64,000 nt of DNA from Chryseobacterium takakiae (GCF_900129385.1 NZ_FQVO01000007.1:62001-126000); one strand, 5' to 3'; positions 34,422 to 43,580 are shown, counted from the stretch's first letter. Notes: generated by a model not told the origin, from the sequence alone. Made by a program: numbers and translations.

Positions 34422-35123
34422 ATGAGAATAGCATTAGTTGGATACGGAAAAATGGGCAAAATTATTGATGAAATTGCCACTAAAAGAGGTCATGAAGTAG
34501 TGTCCAGACTGAAAGAAACTCCGACTGCTGAAAATCTTAATAACCCGGATGTTGTCATTGAATTTTCTTTGCCTGAAGTAGCGTATGAAAATATCAAAGC
34601 CTGTCTTGAAAATAAAGTTCCGGTAATCTGTGGTACTACAGGCTGGCTGGAGAAAAAAACTGAAATCGAACAGTTAGCGGTTCAGAATAATACGGCGTTT
34701 TTATACGGTTCAAATTTTAGTTTAGGCGTAAATTTATTTTTTGCCTTAAACGAAAAACTGGCAGACCTAATGAAAAATGTAGATGAATATTCCTGCCAGC
34801 TGGAAGAGATTCATCATATCCATAAAAAAGATGCACCAAGCGGAACAGCCATTTCCATTGCAGAAGGTATCTTTAACAATAACCCGAAATTCAATTCATG
34901 GAAACTGGAAGAAACCCAGGGCAATCAGTTGGGAATCTTTGCAATCCGCGAAGATGAAGTCCCGGGAACACACAGTGTATTTTACAGAAGTGAAGTGGAT
35001 GAAATTGAGATCAAGCATACTGCTTTCAACAGAAACGGTTTTGCACTGGGAGCCGTAGTCGCTGCAGAATGGATTAAGGATAAAAAAGGAAATTTTACGA
35101 TGAAGGATGTTTTGGGGCTTTAA
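34422..35123 (+). CDS. dapB: 4-hydroxy-tetrahydrodipicolinate reductase
   Basis: A 233-residue enzyme of the diaminopimelate/lysine pathway reducing the DapA product with NAD(P)H. The dinucleotide site is LVGYGKMGKIIDE at residues 5-17. CGTTGW near 71 and the signature EIHHIHKKDAPSGTAISIAEGI near 128-149 carry the catalytic His and Lys. The short Bacteroidota length is normal. It supplies meso-diaminopimelate for the peptidoglycan cross-links that the L,D-transpeptidase would use. Confidence 0.94.
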   Translation: MRIALVGYGKMGKIIDEIATKRGHEVVSRLKETPTAENLNNPDVVIEFSLPEVAYENIKACLENKVPVICGTTGWLEKKTEIEQLAVQNNTAFLYGSNFSLGVNLFFALNEKLADLMKNVDEYSCQLEEIHHIHKKDAPSGTAISIAEGIFNNNPKFNSWKLEETQGNQLGIFAIREDEVPGTHSVFYRSEVDEIEIKHTAFNRNGFALGAVVAAEWIKDKKGNFTMKDVLGL

Positions 35124-35154
35124 TTTGTAACAAAATTCCTACATTGCAAACTAA

Positions 35155-35217
35155 TACGGTGAATGATGAATTGTCAATATTTTTCTGATCATTTGTCAAT
35201 CATTATTCATCAATTAT
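35155..35217. repeat. Imperfect AT-rich intergenic inverted repeat
   Basis: Arms of about 18 bases (TGAATGATGAATTGTCAA and a partly complementary stretch ending near 35215) flank an AT core in the dapB-lepB gap. Same style as 9121-9178. Confidence 0.4.
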
Positions 35218-35242
35218 ATTATAGATTAGGCACAAAAAATTT

Positions 35243-36931
35243 ATGAATTATTTTTTAACTTATACAGTTTACGTTCTCATTTTGTCTGTACTGATGGGGA
35301 TTTCAACCTGGAAACTGTTCAAAAAGCTCGGGTATAATCCACTCTTTGCTTTCATTCCTTTTTACAATTATTTTATCATTTTAAAAGAAACCAAACATCC
35401 GAAATGGTGGGCAGTTCTGTCTTATTTACCGATAGTGGGACCGATCATGATGTCTGTGTTTCATTTATACCTGATGAAGAAATTTGGGAAAACACTTTTT
35501 AAAGATCAGCTTCTTACGGTAATTCTTCCGTTTATTTACATGGCAACCGTTAATTACAGTAAAGATGTTGAGCTGGAAGATGAAAATGAATTGTTCCTTA
35601 CAGACGAAGAAAAAGATGCAAAAAAGAAAGATTCTTTCCTGGGATCAGTGACATTTGCAGTAGTTTTTGCAACAATTATCCACGTTTTTGTTACCCAGCC
35701 TTTCGGGATTCCTACAGGATCTATGGAAAGAACGTTGCTCGTAGGAGATTTCCTTTTCGTTAATAAATGGAGCTACGGATACAGACTCCCGATGCGTCCT
35801 TTGGCCATCCCTTTTCTTCAGGGAACCATTTTCGATGCCGGTGAAAAAGGAAATCCTAAAGACGACCCAAAGTCATACGTTGATGGGGTAAAGTTACCTT
35901 ACGAAAGAATATTGCAGTTCAACAAGCCACAGAAACATGATGTAGTCGTTTTCAATTACCCTCAGGATTCTGTACACACGGCGATCGACAGAAGAGACCC
36001 GTATGTAAAAAGATGTGTAGCAGTAGCCGGAGATGTTTTCGAAATGAGAGCCGGGAGACTCTTCGTCAACGGAAAACCGGAGACCATTTTGGGGGATCAG
36101 GAAATCCAGCATGCTTATTACGTGGAGACGGGAAGCCAGTTGGATATTCCAGGTTTATATAATACATATGGCTTTTTACCGGTTCAGGAAAAACCTCAGG
36201 CAAATGGAAAGTTTATTTATACTTTTCAGGGTTTAACAGATAATATTGCAGCACAGATTAAGCAGCTTCCGCAAGTTATACAAATGCATGAAGATATTGC
36301 AGAGAAAGGGTATTCCGATATTCGATATTTTCCTAGAAAAGATAATAACGGAAATGTTTTAGGAGATGAAAATGGTCAAGTATTATTCTCAAGTAAAATT
36401 GATACGACCAATTGTATCTTCCCAATTAATAAAAAATGGAATCAGGATTGGTACGGTCCTTTAACAATTCCTAAAAAAGGCGACGTGGTTACTTTAAATC
36501 AGGAAACGCTGCCGGAATATCAGTGGATTATTTCCGAATACGAACACAATAGTTTAGAAAATAAAAACGGTAAAATTTTCATCAACGGGAAAGAAGCCAA
36601 TCAATACACCATCAAACAGGACTATTATATGATGGTTGGAGACAACAGAGATGCTTCTTTAGATGCGAGATTCTTCGGTTTTGTTCCTGAAGAAAATATT
36701 GTTGGAAAACCAATGTTCACCTGGATGAGCCTTCAGGGAGCTTTTGCAGATAATTCTTCTTCATACCAGGCTCCGTTTAAAGTTCGTTGGGACAGAATGT
36801 TCAAAGCAACGAATACCGGAGAAGCCAACAAAACTTCTTACTGGTGGATTGCGGCAATAATTCTTATCTTATTCTTTGGATGGGAGTATTTTGTGAAATT
36901 ATTCAGAAAGAAAAAAACAGACGATGAATAG
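35243..36931 (+). CDS. lepB: Signal peptidase I, large Bacteroidota form
   Basis: A 562-residue inner-membrane serine protease that removes signal peptides. About 100 N-terminal residues contain three or four membrane helices resembling DUF5684. The peptidase S26 core follows with catalytic S160 (IPTGSMERTL) and K256 (PYVKRCVAVAGD). Box E, GDNRDASLDARFFGFVPEENI, is near residue 471. A roughly 200-residue insert separates the boxes, and a last membrane helix plus basic tail ends the protein. Its inactive-looking paralogue begins 5 bases later. Confidence 0.93.
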   Translation: MNYFLTYTVYVLILSVLMGISTWKLFKKLGYNPLFAFIPFYNYFIILKETKHPKWWAVLSYLPIVGPIMMSVFHLYLMKKFGKTLFKDQLLTVILPFIYMATVNYSKDVELEDENELFLTDEEKDAKKKDSFLGSVTFAVVFATIIHVFVTQPFGIPTGSMERTLLVGDFLFVNKWSYGYRLPMRPLAIPFLQGTIFDAGEKGNPKDDPKSYVDGVKLPYERILQFNKPQKHDVVVFNYPQDSVHTAIDRRDPYVKRCVAVAGDVFEMRAGRLFVNGKPETILGDQEIQHAYYVETGSQLDIPGLYNTYGFLPVQEKPQANGKFIYTFQGLTDNIAAQIKQLPQVIQMHEDIAEKGYSDIRYFPRKDNNGNVLGDENGQVLFSSKIDTTNCIFPINKKWNQDWYGPLTIPKKGDVVTLNQETLPEYQWIISEYEHNSLENKNGKIFINGKEANQYTIKQDYYMMVGDNRDASLDARFFGFVPEENIVGKPMFTWMSLQGAFADNSSSYQAPFKVRWDRMFKATNTGEANKTSYWWIAAIILILFFGWEYFVKLFRKKKTDDE

Positions 36932-36936
36932 ACCGA

Positions 36937-37614
36937 ATGTTTAAAAATAAAATTTACAATAGAGTTCTCCTTGCAGGAAGCTTTATTATTACACTTTTAA
37001 TTATTGCAAAACTCTCCGGAGTTTTGCAATATGCTTATGTACCCCAGGCTGGTTGTGAACCAAACATAAAAAAAGGTTCATTTGTTATCGTTACCAGTAT
37101 CCTTCCTTATGAAAAATTTAAATTATTGACTTATAATCAAAACTCAGAAGAATTTGGCAAAGGTGTCTATATCCAAAGGCTGGCGGGTACAGAGGGAGAT
37201 AAAATTCAGATTAAGGATGGTAATTTACTTGTAAATAACGAATTGGCTGATACGGGAATTCGTTTAAAACATTTATATAAAATTGACAGAGCTTTTGTTA
37301 ATGATTTAATGTCAAAAGGAGTTTCTGAAAATGAATTCTACCAGATCGATGAAAACTACTTCCTGATTAATCTAAGCGAAAATCAACTTAGTGACCACTT
37401 CTTTTACGAAAGGTTTATAAATCCCAATCCGGATCAAGATATTGTGAAAATTTATCATAAAGATTGGACAGCAGATAACTTCGGACCAGTTACAATTCCT
37501 CCGGGAAAAGTATTTTTTCTTGGAGATAATAGAAATGCAAGTCTGGATTCAAGGTTTATTGGATTTGTTGACGAAAGTGAAATAACGGGAAGGGTTATTT
37601 ATCCTAAAAATTAA
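36937..37614 (+). CDS. Signal peptidase I-like protein lacking catalytic Ser and Lys
   Basis: A 225-residue protein with one N-terminal membrane helix (about 10-30) and an S26 fold. Aligned by eye to LepB, the catalytic Ser position is G39 (VPQAGCEP replaces IPxGSMxP) and the Lys position is Q80 (YIQRLAGTEGD replaces YIKRxxGxxGD). Box E is well kept (GDNRNASLDSRFIGFVDESEI). Loss of both members of the dyad in an otherwise intact frame implies a non-proteolytic partner or regulator, perhaps of the LepB encoded 5 bases upstream. That role is inferred. Confidence 0.87.
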   Translation: MFKNKIYNRVLLAGSFIITLLIIAKLSGVLQYAYVPQAGCEPNIKKGSFVIVTSILPYEKFKLLTYNQNSEEFGKGVYIQRLAGTEGDKIQIKDGNLLVNNELADTGIRLKHLYKIDRAFVNDLMSKGVSENEFYQIDENYFLINLSENQLSDHFFYERFINPNPDQDIVKIYHKDWTADNFGPVTIPPGKVFFLGDNRNASLDSRFIGFVDESEITGRVIYPKN

Positions 37615-37618
37615 AATT

Positions 37619-38236
37619 ATGAGCACAATATTATTACCGGCATTTTATTTACCACCGATCTCATGGTTTTCAGTTTTTCTGAATCCTGAACATGAAATTG
37701 TATTTGAACAGTTTGAAAACTTTCCAAAGCAGACCTACAGAAACAGAGCCAATATATACGGAGCCAATGGTAAGCTATCATTAATTATACCTATTTCCCA
37801 TAACGGGAAAAGAGAATACAAGGATATTGAAATTTCGTACCGTGAAGATTGGCAAAATCTTCACTGGAAGTCCATTAAAACAGCCTACCAGAGTTCTCCA
37901 TATTTTGAGTTCTATGAAGATAAACTCAGGAAAATTTTTGAAATTGAAGAAAAAAAACTCCTGGATTTTAATCTGAAAGTCCTGGAAGTCATTCAACAGA
38001 TTCTTAAAACCGAAAAGGCATACTCTTTGAATACAGAATACATCAAAAATCCTGAAGAGATCAACTTTAGGGAAAAGTTTTCAGCAAAAAAACCTTCAGA
38101 ATTTGAGATGGAAGAATATTATCAGACATTTTCCGATAAACTGGGATTCTTAAAAGATTTGTCAATTTTAGATCTTATCTGTAACAAAGGACCAGAATCT
38201 CTTACTTATATTAAAAATATTAAACAATCATACTGA
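37619..38236 (+). CDS. WbqC family protein
   Basis: A 205-residue protein of the WbqC family. Typical features are the opening PAFYLPPISWFSVFL, FPKQTYRNRANIYGANG near residue 38-54, then LSIPIS-like LIIPISHNGK and the WQNLHWKSIKTAYQSSPYFEFY segment. Members are often found in glycan gene groups and are thought to transfer sugars or acyl groups; the activity is not settled. It is 4 bases after the lepB paralogue and 1 base before the subtilase gene, so all are one transcription unit. Confidence 0.88.
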   Translation: MSTILLPAFYLPPISWFSVFLNPEHEIVFEQFENFPKQTYRNRANIYGANGKLSLIIPISHNGKREYKDIEISYREDWQNLHWKSIKTAYQSSPYFEFYEDKLRKIFEIEEKKLLDFNLKVLEVIQQILKTEKAYSLNTEYIKNPEEINFREKFSAKKPSEFEMEEYYQTFSDKLGFLKDLSILDLICNKGPESLTYIKNIKQSY

Positions 38237-38237
38237 C

Positions 38238-39914
38238 ATGAAAAAGGTATTATTAGCCGCTATTTTTTTAGTGGGATTCGGTTTCTCGCATGCGCAGGAA
38301 GCCAAAGCGGGCTCTGATCCGATGAAAGATAAGGATCTTATGACATGGTATCATAAAGATTTTGCTGCTACCAAAATTTATGGAGTTAACACAGACAATG
38401 CTTATAAATATTTAGAATCCAAAGGTCTTAAACCTAAAACAGTTGTTGTAGGTGTTTTAGACAGCGGTGTACAAGTAGATCATCCAGGGCTTGTTAAAAA
38501 TGTATGGAGCAACCCTAATGAAGTTCCGGGTAACGGTAAAGATGATGACGGAAACGGATACATTGACGATGTTCACGGATGGAATTTCATCGGCGGAAAA
38601 AATGGGGATATCGATATTGACAATATGGAAGTAACACGCGTTGTTGCCAAATACAAACCCGTTTTCGAAGGTGAAGATTCTGCCAAAAACAAAGCAAACC
38701 AGGCTAAAATGCCGGAAGAATTCGCAATGTACATGAAATCTAAGGAGATCTTCACCAAAAAAAGTATGGAGGCAAGACAAGGTTTCCAAACCTATACAAT
38801 GATCAACGAAGCAATTCCTACAATGGTAAAATTGTTGAACGGAAAAGCGATTACTCCGGAAAATGTTGCGACAATAAAACCTGCTGATCAAAAAGAAGCT
38901 ATGGCTGCGCAGGTTTTGGCTCAGGTGGCTCAAAGCCCGGAATTTAAAGGCAAATCTGCTGCAGAATTCGAAAAAGCAATGAGCGGACAAATCAAAGAAG
39001 CATTAGATTATTTCGGTCCACAGGAAAAGCAGTATAACCTTGATTACGATCCGAGAAAAGAAATCGTAGGTGATAATTATGATGATTATTCCGAAAAAAA
39101 ATATGGAAACAATCATTATGAAGGCCCTGATGCGGAACACGGAACACACGTTGCCGGAATTATTGCGGGACTTCCAAACGGAAGCGAAACACAGTATGGG
39201 GTAGCTTCAAAAGTTGCTAAAATTATGTCTGTAAGAACCGTTCCTAATGGTGACGAGAGAGATAAAGATGTTGCTAATGCTATCAGATATGCTGTAGACA
39301 ACGGAGCCAAAGTATTAAATATGAGTTTCGGAAAACCGGTTTCTCCTGGTAAAAATGTAGTTTGGGATGCCTTCAAATATGCTCAGGATAAAGGCGTTTT
39401 ATTAGTTAAAGCTGCGGGTAATGAGAATGAAGATGTTGCAGAACACCTTGCTTATCCTACCAACTTCAAGAATGTAACGGATGATAAGCCATTTGTAAAT
39501 AACGTTTTGGTAGTAGGAGCAAGTACTAATGACAATAACGCTTTAAGAGCAGGTTTTTCCAATTACAACAAAAAAATGGTAAACGTATTTGCACCGGGGC
39601 AGGAAATTTATTCTACGGTTCCTCACAGCGAATATAAATATCTTCAGGGGACTTCAATGGCTTCTCCGGTAGTAGCAGGAGCTGCAGCTGTTCTCTTGGC
39701 TTATATGCCTAATCTTACACCGGCTCAGGTTATCGAATCTTTGGTAAAATCAAGTAACGCAAGTACAGCTAATGATTTTGGAAACTATTCCGAGGCGGGA
39801 GGTGTAATAGACCTTAAAAAAGCTGCAGAATATGCTTATACCAATTTTTATAACGGGAAAAAAGGGGCACCTCAAAAGGCTACAAAATCCGTAAAAAAGA
39901 CTGTTAAAAAATAG
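38238..39914 (+). CDS. Subtilisin-like serine peptidase (S8)
   Basis: A 558-residue secreted protease with a signal peptide (about 1-19). The catalytic triad is complete: D75 (GVLDSGVQVDH), H301 (HGTHVAGIIAG) and S473 (GTSMASPVVAGAA). The Asp-His distance of about 225 residues is far larger than in subtilisin; the insert (about 120-290) is charged and rich in Lys, Glu and Ala. The C-terminus is a short basic tail with no type IX sorting domain visible, so it is probably periplasmic or outer-membrane associated. Confidence 0.93.
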   Translation: MKKVLLAAIFLVGFGFSHAQEAKAGSDPMKDKDLMTWYHKDFAATKIYGVNTDNAYKYLESKGLKPKTVVVGVLDSGVQVDHPGLVKNVWSNPNEVPGNGKDDDGNGYIDDVHGWNFIGGKNGDIDIDNMEVTRVVAKYKPVFEGEDSAKNKANQAKMPEEFAMYMKSKEIFTKKSMEARQGFQTYTMINEAIPTMVKLLNGKAITPENVATIKPADQKEAMAAQVLAQVAQSPEFKGKSAAEFEKAMSGQIKEALDYFGPQEKQYNLDYDPRKEIVGDNYDDYSEKKYGNNHYEGPDAEHGTHVAGIIAGLPNGSETQYGVASKVAKIMSVRTVPNGDERDKDVANAIRYAVDNGAKVLNMSFGKPVSPGKNVVWDAFKYAQDKGVLLVKAAGNENEDVAEHLAYPTNFKNVTDDKPFVNNVLVVGASTNDNNALRAGFSNYNKKMVNVFAPGQEIYSTVPHSEYKYLQGTSMASPVVAGAAAVLLAYMPNLTPAQVIESLVKSSNASTANDFGNYSEAGGVIDLKKAAEYAYTNFYNGKKGAPQKATKSVKKTVKK

Positions 39915-39945
39915 TTTATCTGCTTATATTAAGTCTTAATTATAG

Positions 39946-39972
39946 AAAGTCCGAAATTTTCGGACTTTTTTT
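39946..39972 (+). terminator. Terminator after the subtilase gene
   Basis: A perfect 11-bp stem AAAGTCCGAAA/TTTCGGACTTT with a 1-base centre (effective loop larger) and a run of seven T. Confidence 0.8.
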
Positions 39973-40040
39973 ATTGCTATTTTATATTTTTGGCACGGTT
40001 TTTTGTAATCTTATTTTAACAAAAAATAATAAACTACAAT

Positions 40041-40535
40041 ATGAAAAAGTTACTATTTACAGCGATGCTGGGAGCTTCAGTTTTTGCAGTATCTTGTTCC
40101 GGAGTTAAAAATGCGAAAACGGCTCAAAACCAAAGATCAGAATTTCTTAAAATGAAAGGAGACTGGCAGATTGTCAGTGTAAATTATGATAAACAGTTCA
40201 AAGTAAAGCCGTTCGATGATGGAATTGATGCACAATGTTTCGTAGGAAGCCACTGGAGATTGATTCCTAATAACTGGACTGGTGCTTACACCGTTAATGG
40301 GGGCGGAACTTGCGGAACTGGTTTTACACAGCCTATTAAAATTGACGTGGCAAGCGGGAATACTTTTAGCTTTAAAAAAATTGCCGATGGTACGAAAGCC
40401 AAACAAAATACGGCCGGCTACACCCTTACACTTACAAGCCAAACCACAGATCAGTTTTCACTGGAACAGAATATTCCATCAGGCGGAGAAAATGTAAGGA
40501 TTGTATATAATTTCGAAAGAACCGGAATGAAATAA
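40041..40535 (+). CDS. Lipocalin-like lipoprotein
   Basis: A 164-residue lipoprotein with signal ending at C19 (VFAVSC). The mature domain starts with FLKMKGDWQIVSVNYD, close to the GxW strand of lipocalins, and keeps the alternating beta pattern to the end. The family in Bacteroidota binds small hydrophobic ligands or stabilises envelope parts. A TATTTTTG element at 39985-39992 lies upstream. It is 44 bases before the OmpA-like gene, likely one unit. Confidence 0.85.
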   Translation: MKKLLFTAMLGASVFAVSCSGVKNAKTAQNQRSEFLKMKGDWQIVSVNYDKQFKVKPFDDGIDAQCFVGSHWRLIPNNWTGAYTVNGGGTCGTGFTQPIKIDVASGNTFSFKKIADGTKAKQNTAGYTLTLTSQTTDQFSLEQNIPSGGENVRIVYNFERTGMK

Positions 40536-40579
40536 TCAGTAGAATCTGAATTTAAAATTAACAATAAAATTAAACAGAA

Positions 40580-41269
40580 ATGAAATTTACAAAAACATAT
40601 ATAGGAGGCCTTTTTTTATCTTCAGCTTTATTGCTTACAAGCTGTGAAGCCGTAAAGAATTCTAACCATCAGCAAAGAGGTACTGCCGTAGGTGTAGCAT
40701 CAGGAGCTGTAATCGGTGGTATTCTTGGTAACAATGTAGGAAGAGGAGGAAATGGAGCAATTGGTGCTGTTTTAGGAGGTGTTATCGGTGGTGTAGCCGG
40801 TAATGTAATCGGTTCTAAAATGGATAAACAGGCAAGAGAAATTAAAGAAACTTTGCCGGGAGCTGAAGTAGAAAGAGTTGGAGACGGTATTAAAATTACT
40901 TTAAATGAAAGTATTGTTAATTTCGATTTTGATTCATCAGCCCTTACAACTGCTGCTAAAACCAATCTTGATAAGCTGGCGCAGGTTCTTATTAATAACC
41001 CGGATACGAACATCAATATTTACGGACACACAGACAGCAAAGGATCAGATTCCTATAATATGTCCCTTTCAGAAAGAAGAGCAAACTCCGTAAAATCTTA
41101 TTTAATGGGAAAAGGAATTGCTTCCAGCAGATTGTTTGCTAAAGGAGAAGGAGAAGCAATGCCAGTAGCTTCTAACGATACAGACGCAGGAAGAGCAAAA
41201 AACAGAAGGGTTGAATTTGCAATTACAGCGAATGAAAAGATGATCAATGACGCACAGAACGGACAATAG
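40580..41269 (+). CDS. OmpA family lipoprotein with glycine zipper
   Basis: A 229-residue outer-membrane lipoprotein; the signal ends at C22 (LLLTSC). A glycine-zipper stretch (about 38-80, with repeated GAVIGGILGNN-like elements) is followed by an OmpA C-terminal domain (about 110-220). The latter contains NFDFDSSAL, IYGHTDSKGSD and GRAKNRRVEF, which bind peptidoglycan. It is like the YiaD/Pal-type proteins that tie the outer membrane to the wall. A strong terminator follows at 41293. Confidence 0.9.
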   Translation: MKFTKTYIGGLFLSSALLLTSCEAVKNSNHQQRGTAVGVASGAVIGGILGNNVGRGGNGAIGAVLGGVIGGVAGNVIGSKMDKQAREIKETLPGAEVERVGDGIKITLNESIVNFDFDSSALTTAAKTNLDKLAQVLINNPDTNINIYGHTDSKGSDSYNMSLSERRANSVKSYLMGKGIASSRLFAKGEGEAMPVASNDTDAGRAKNRRVEFAITANEKMINDAQNGQ

Positions 41270-41292
41270 TAATCACATATAAATATTTTCTT

Positions 41293-41319
41293 AAATAACC
41301 GCTTTTGCGGTTATTTTTG
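41293..41319 (+). terminator. Terminator after the OmpA-like gene
   Basis: A 10-bp stem AAATAACCGC/GCGGTTATTT with loop TTTT and a T-run. Confidence 0.85.
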
Positions 41320-41374
41320 TATTTTTATGCTGGCTTTCTTTAAAATTATTATTTTTGTATTTGAAATAACATAA

Positions 41375-42262
41375 ATGAAGAAATATTTTAAACTGCTCCG
41401 TGTAGAGCAATGGGTAAAAAACCTGTTTGTTTTTGTTCCGCTTTTTTTTTCAGGTAATATTAAAAATATCGATCTGCTTTCTAAAAGTATTTTCGCTTTC
41501 ATTATTTTCTCTCTGGCAGCAAGTGCCGTTTATATACTGAATGATTACAACGACATTGAAGCCGATAAAAAACACCCCGAAAAAAGAAGAAGGCCTCTGG
41601 CCAGCGGCGCCATTTCAAAATCTCAGGCAATAGCAATCTTTATAGGGCTTATTGCAGCAGATATTGCACTGGTATTTTTTTCGCAGGCCTATTTTCAGCA
41701 GAATCTATGGAAATTTGCTACCATTATCGGTTCTTATTTTCTGATGAATCTTGCTTATACATTCAGACTGAAACATGTTCCTATTATTGATATTTCCATT
41801 ATTGCTCTGGGATTTGTGCTCAGGGTTTTAGCAGGAGGATATATTACCGGGATCAGTATTTCTCAGTGGGCTATTTTACTCACTTTCGTGCTTGCTCTTG
41901 TATTGGCTATAGGAAAAAGAAGAGGGGAACTCATTAATGCACAGATTTCAGGTAAAACAAGAAAAGCTTTGGACGGATATAATGTTCAGTTTGCAGATAT
42001 TGCACTTTCTATTTCTGTAACCCTTGCTATAGTTTGCTATTTGATGTTTACGCTTTCACCGGAAGTACAGGCAAAATTTCATCAGCGTGTTTTCTTCACG
42101 GTAATTTTCGTTGTTTTTGCTTTTCTAAGATATTTACAGCAGACGCTGGTTTACAACAGAACAGAATCTCCCACCAAAATTGTGTATCGTGACAGATATA
42201 TTCAGGTTACTTTATTGCTGTGGGTCGCTGCATTTTTAATTCAAATATATTTTAAAAAATGA
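41375..42262 (+). CDS. UbiA-type polyprenyl-phosphate phosphoribosyltransferase (DPPR synthase-like)
   Basis: A 295-residue inner-membrane prenyltransferase of the UbiA superfamily with about nine helices. The opening RVEQWVKNLFVFVPLFF and the motif LNDYNDIEADKKHPEKRRRP match the mycobacterial Rv3806c branch, which transfers phosphoribose from PRPP to decaprenyl phosphate, better than quinone UbiA enzymes. The second Asp motif is present in YRDRYIQ. Its stop overlaps the start of the DprE1-like gene (ATGA), placing it first in a three-step cassette. A TATTTTTG element lies at 41350-41357. Confidence 0.86.
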   Translation: MKKYFKLLRVEQWVKNLFVFVPLFFSGNIKNIDLLSKSIFAFIIFSLAASAVYILNDYNDIEADKKHPEKRRRPLASGAISKSQAIAIFIGLIAADIALVFFSQAYFQQNLWKFATIIGSYFLMNLAYTFRLKHVPIIDISIIALGFVLRVLAGGYITGISISQWAILLTFVLALVLAIGKRRGELINAQISGKTRKALDGYNVQFADIALSISVTLAIVCYLMFTLSPEVQAKFHQRVFFTVIFVVFAFLRYLQQTLVYNRTESPTKIVYRDRYIQVTLLLWVAAFLIQIYFKK

Positions 42263-43575
42263 AGCCGGATTTTGTACAGAAAGTAACCAACTGGGGAAAT
42301 TTTCCCATTGTGGAAAAGGAAATGCGGTCTGAAGACAGTTTCCAAAAGATAAAAGAGTTTGTACTTACCCATAATGAAGTTATTGCAAGGGGAAACGGAA
42401 GATGTTACGGAGATGCTTCACTGGGAGAACATATATTTTCAACAAAAAAACTTAATAAATTCATAAGCTTTGACCGGTTAAACGGAGTTATCGAATGTGA
42501 ATCGGGAGTTCTGCTTTCTGATGTCCTGGAAATTGCCGTACCACAGGGATATTTCCTGTTTGTCACTCCGGGTACAAAATTCGTATCGGTAGGAGGAGCC
42601 ATTGCATCAGATGTACATGGTAAAAATCATCATAGTGAAGGGTGCTTTTCAGAATATGTCATTGAATTTAAATTAATGATTGAAACTGGCGATATTATTA
42701 CCTGCTCAAGGGAAGAAAATCCTGGAAAGTTCTGGTCTACCATTGGAGGAATGGGACTGACGGGAATTATTCTTACCGCAAAATTCAGGCTTAAAAATAT
42801 TCAGACGGCGTATATTCGTCAGGAAAGTATTAAAGCGGAAAATCTTGATGAAATTTTCAAGCTCTTCGAAGAAAGTGAAAGCTGGACCTATAATGTAGCA
42901 TGGATCGACTGTCTTCAAAAAGGTAAAAATATTGGAAGAAGTATTTTGATGAGGGGAGAACATGCTTTTCAGCATGAACTGCCTCAAAAATTCAGAGATC
43001 AGCCTCTAAGGCTTAAAAAGAAGTTTGAACCCAAAGTTCCTTTTTATTTTCCGGGATTTGTTTTAAATGCTTTTACCGTTAAGATTTTTAATTACTTTTA
43101 CTTTAAAAAGCAATCTAAAAAAGAAGTCACAGATTTTATTGATTACGAAACATTTTTTTATCCTCTTGATTTTGTAAGAGACTGGAACAGGATCTACGGA
43201 AAATCCGGATTTATTCAATATCAAATGATGATTCCTAAAGAAAAAGGCAAGGAGGGAATGAGAAAAATTCTTGAAACAATTGCCAATAGCGGAAACGGCT
43301 CATTTTTGGCGGTGTTAAAGCTGTACGGGAAAGAAAACCCACACGCTTACAATTCCTTTCCTTTTGAAGGATATTCGTTGGCACTGGATTTTAAAGTAAA
43401 TTCAAAATTAAGAAAGTTAATCGATAGGCTGGATGATATCGTAGAAGAATATCATGGAAAGATTTATCTTACGAAAGATAGTATGAGCAGATCATCGCTT
43501 ACTAATTACCTCCAGAATGTTCAGAGTTCAAAATTTGTGTCTTTACAGCACAAAAGAATCATAAATAACAGTTAA
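42259..43575 (+). CDS. FAD-binding oxidase, DprE1-like (decaprenyl-phosphoryl-ribose 2'-epimerase subunit)
   Basis: A 438-residue FAD enzyme of the vanillyl-alcohol oxidase type. The FAD site is visible in ARGNGRCYGDASLG and GGAIASDVHGKNHHSEG. It should oxidise C2 of polyprenyl-phosphoryl ribose to the keto form. Aligned by eye, the M. tuberculosis residue Cys387 (in NICVDF) corresponds to A375 here (SLALDF). It overlaps the UbiA gene by 4 bases and precedes the SDR gene by 5, so the two oxidoreductases are probably a functional pair. Confidence 0.88.
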   Translation: MKPDFVQKVTNWGNFPIVEKEMRSEDSFQKIKEFVLTHNEVIARGNGRCYGDASLGEHIFSTKKLNKFISFDRLNGVIECESGVLLSDVLEIAVPQGYFLFVTPGTKFVSVGGAIASDVHGKNHHSEGCFSEYVIEFKLMIETGDIITCSREENPGKFWSTIGGMGLTGIILTAKFRLKNIQTAYIRQESIKAENLDEIFKLFEESESWTYNVAWIDCLQKGKNIGRSILMRGEHAFQHELPQKFRDQPLRLKKKFEPKVPFYFPGFVLNAFTVKIFNYFYFKKQSKKEVTDFIDYETFFYPLDFVRDWNRIYGKSGFIQYQMMIPKEKGKEGMRKILETIANSGNGSFLAVLKLYGKENPHAYNSFPFEGYSLALDFKVNSKLRKLIDRLDDIVEEYHGKIYLTKDSMSRSSLTNYLQNVQSSKFVSLQHKRIINNS

Positions 43576-43580
43576 CACGG

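Noticed and set aside
38457..38990. 177-codon open frame on the minus strand inside the subtilase gene
   Set aside because: It lies fully antisense to a gene with an intact catalytic triad, is rich in Cys, Phe and His as expected from reverse-complement codons, and has no family motif.
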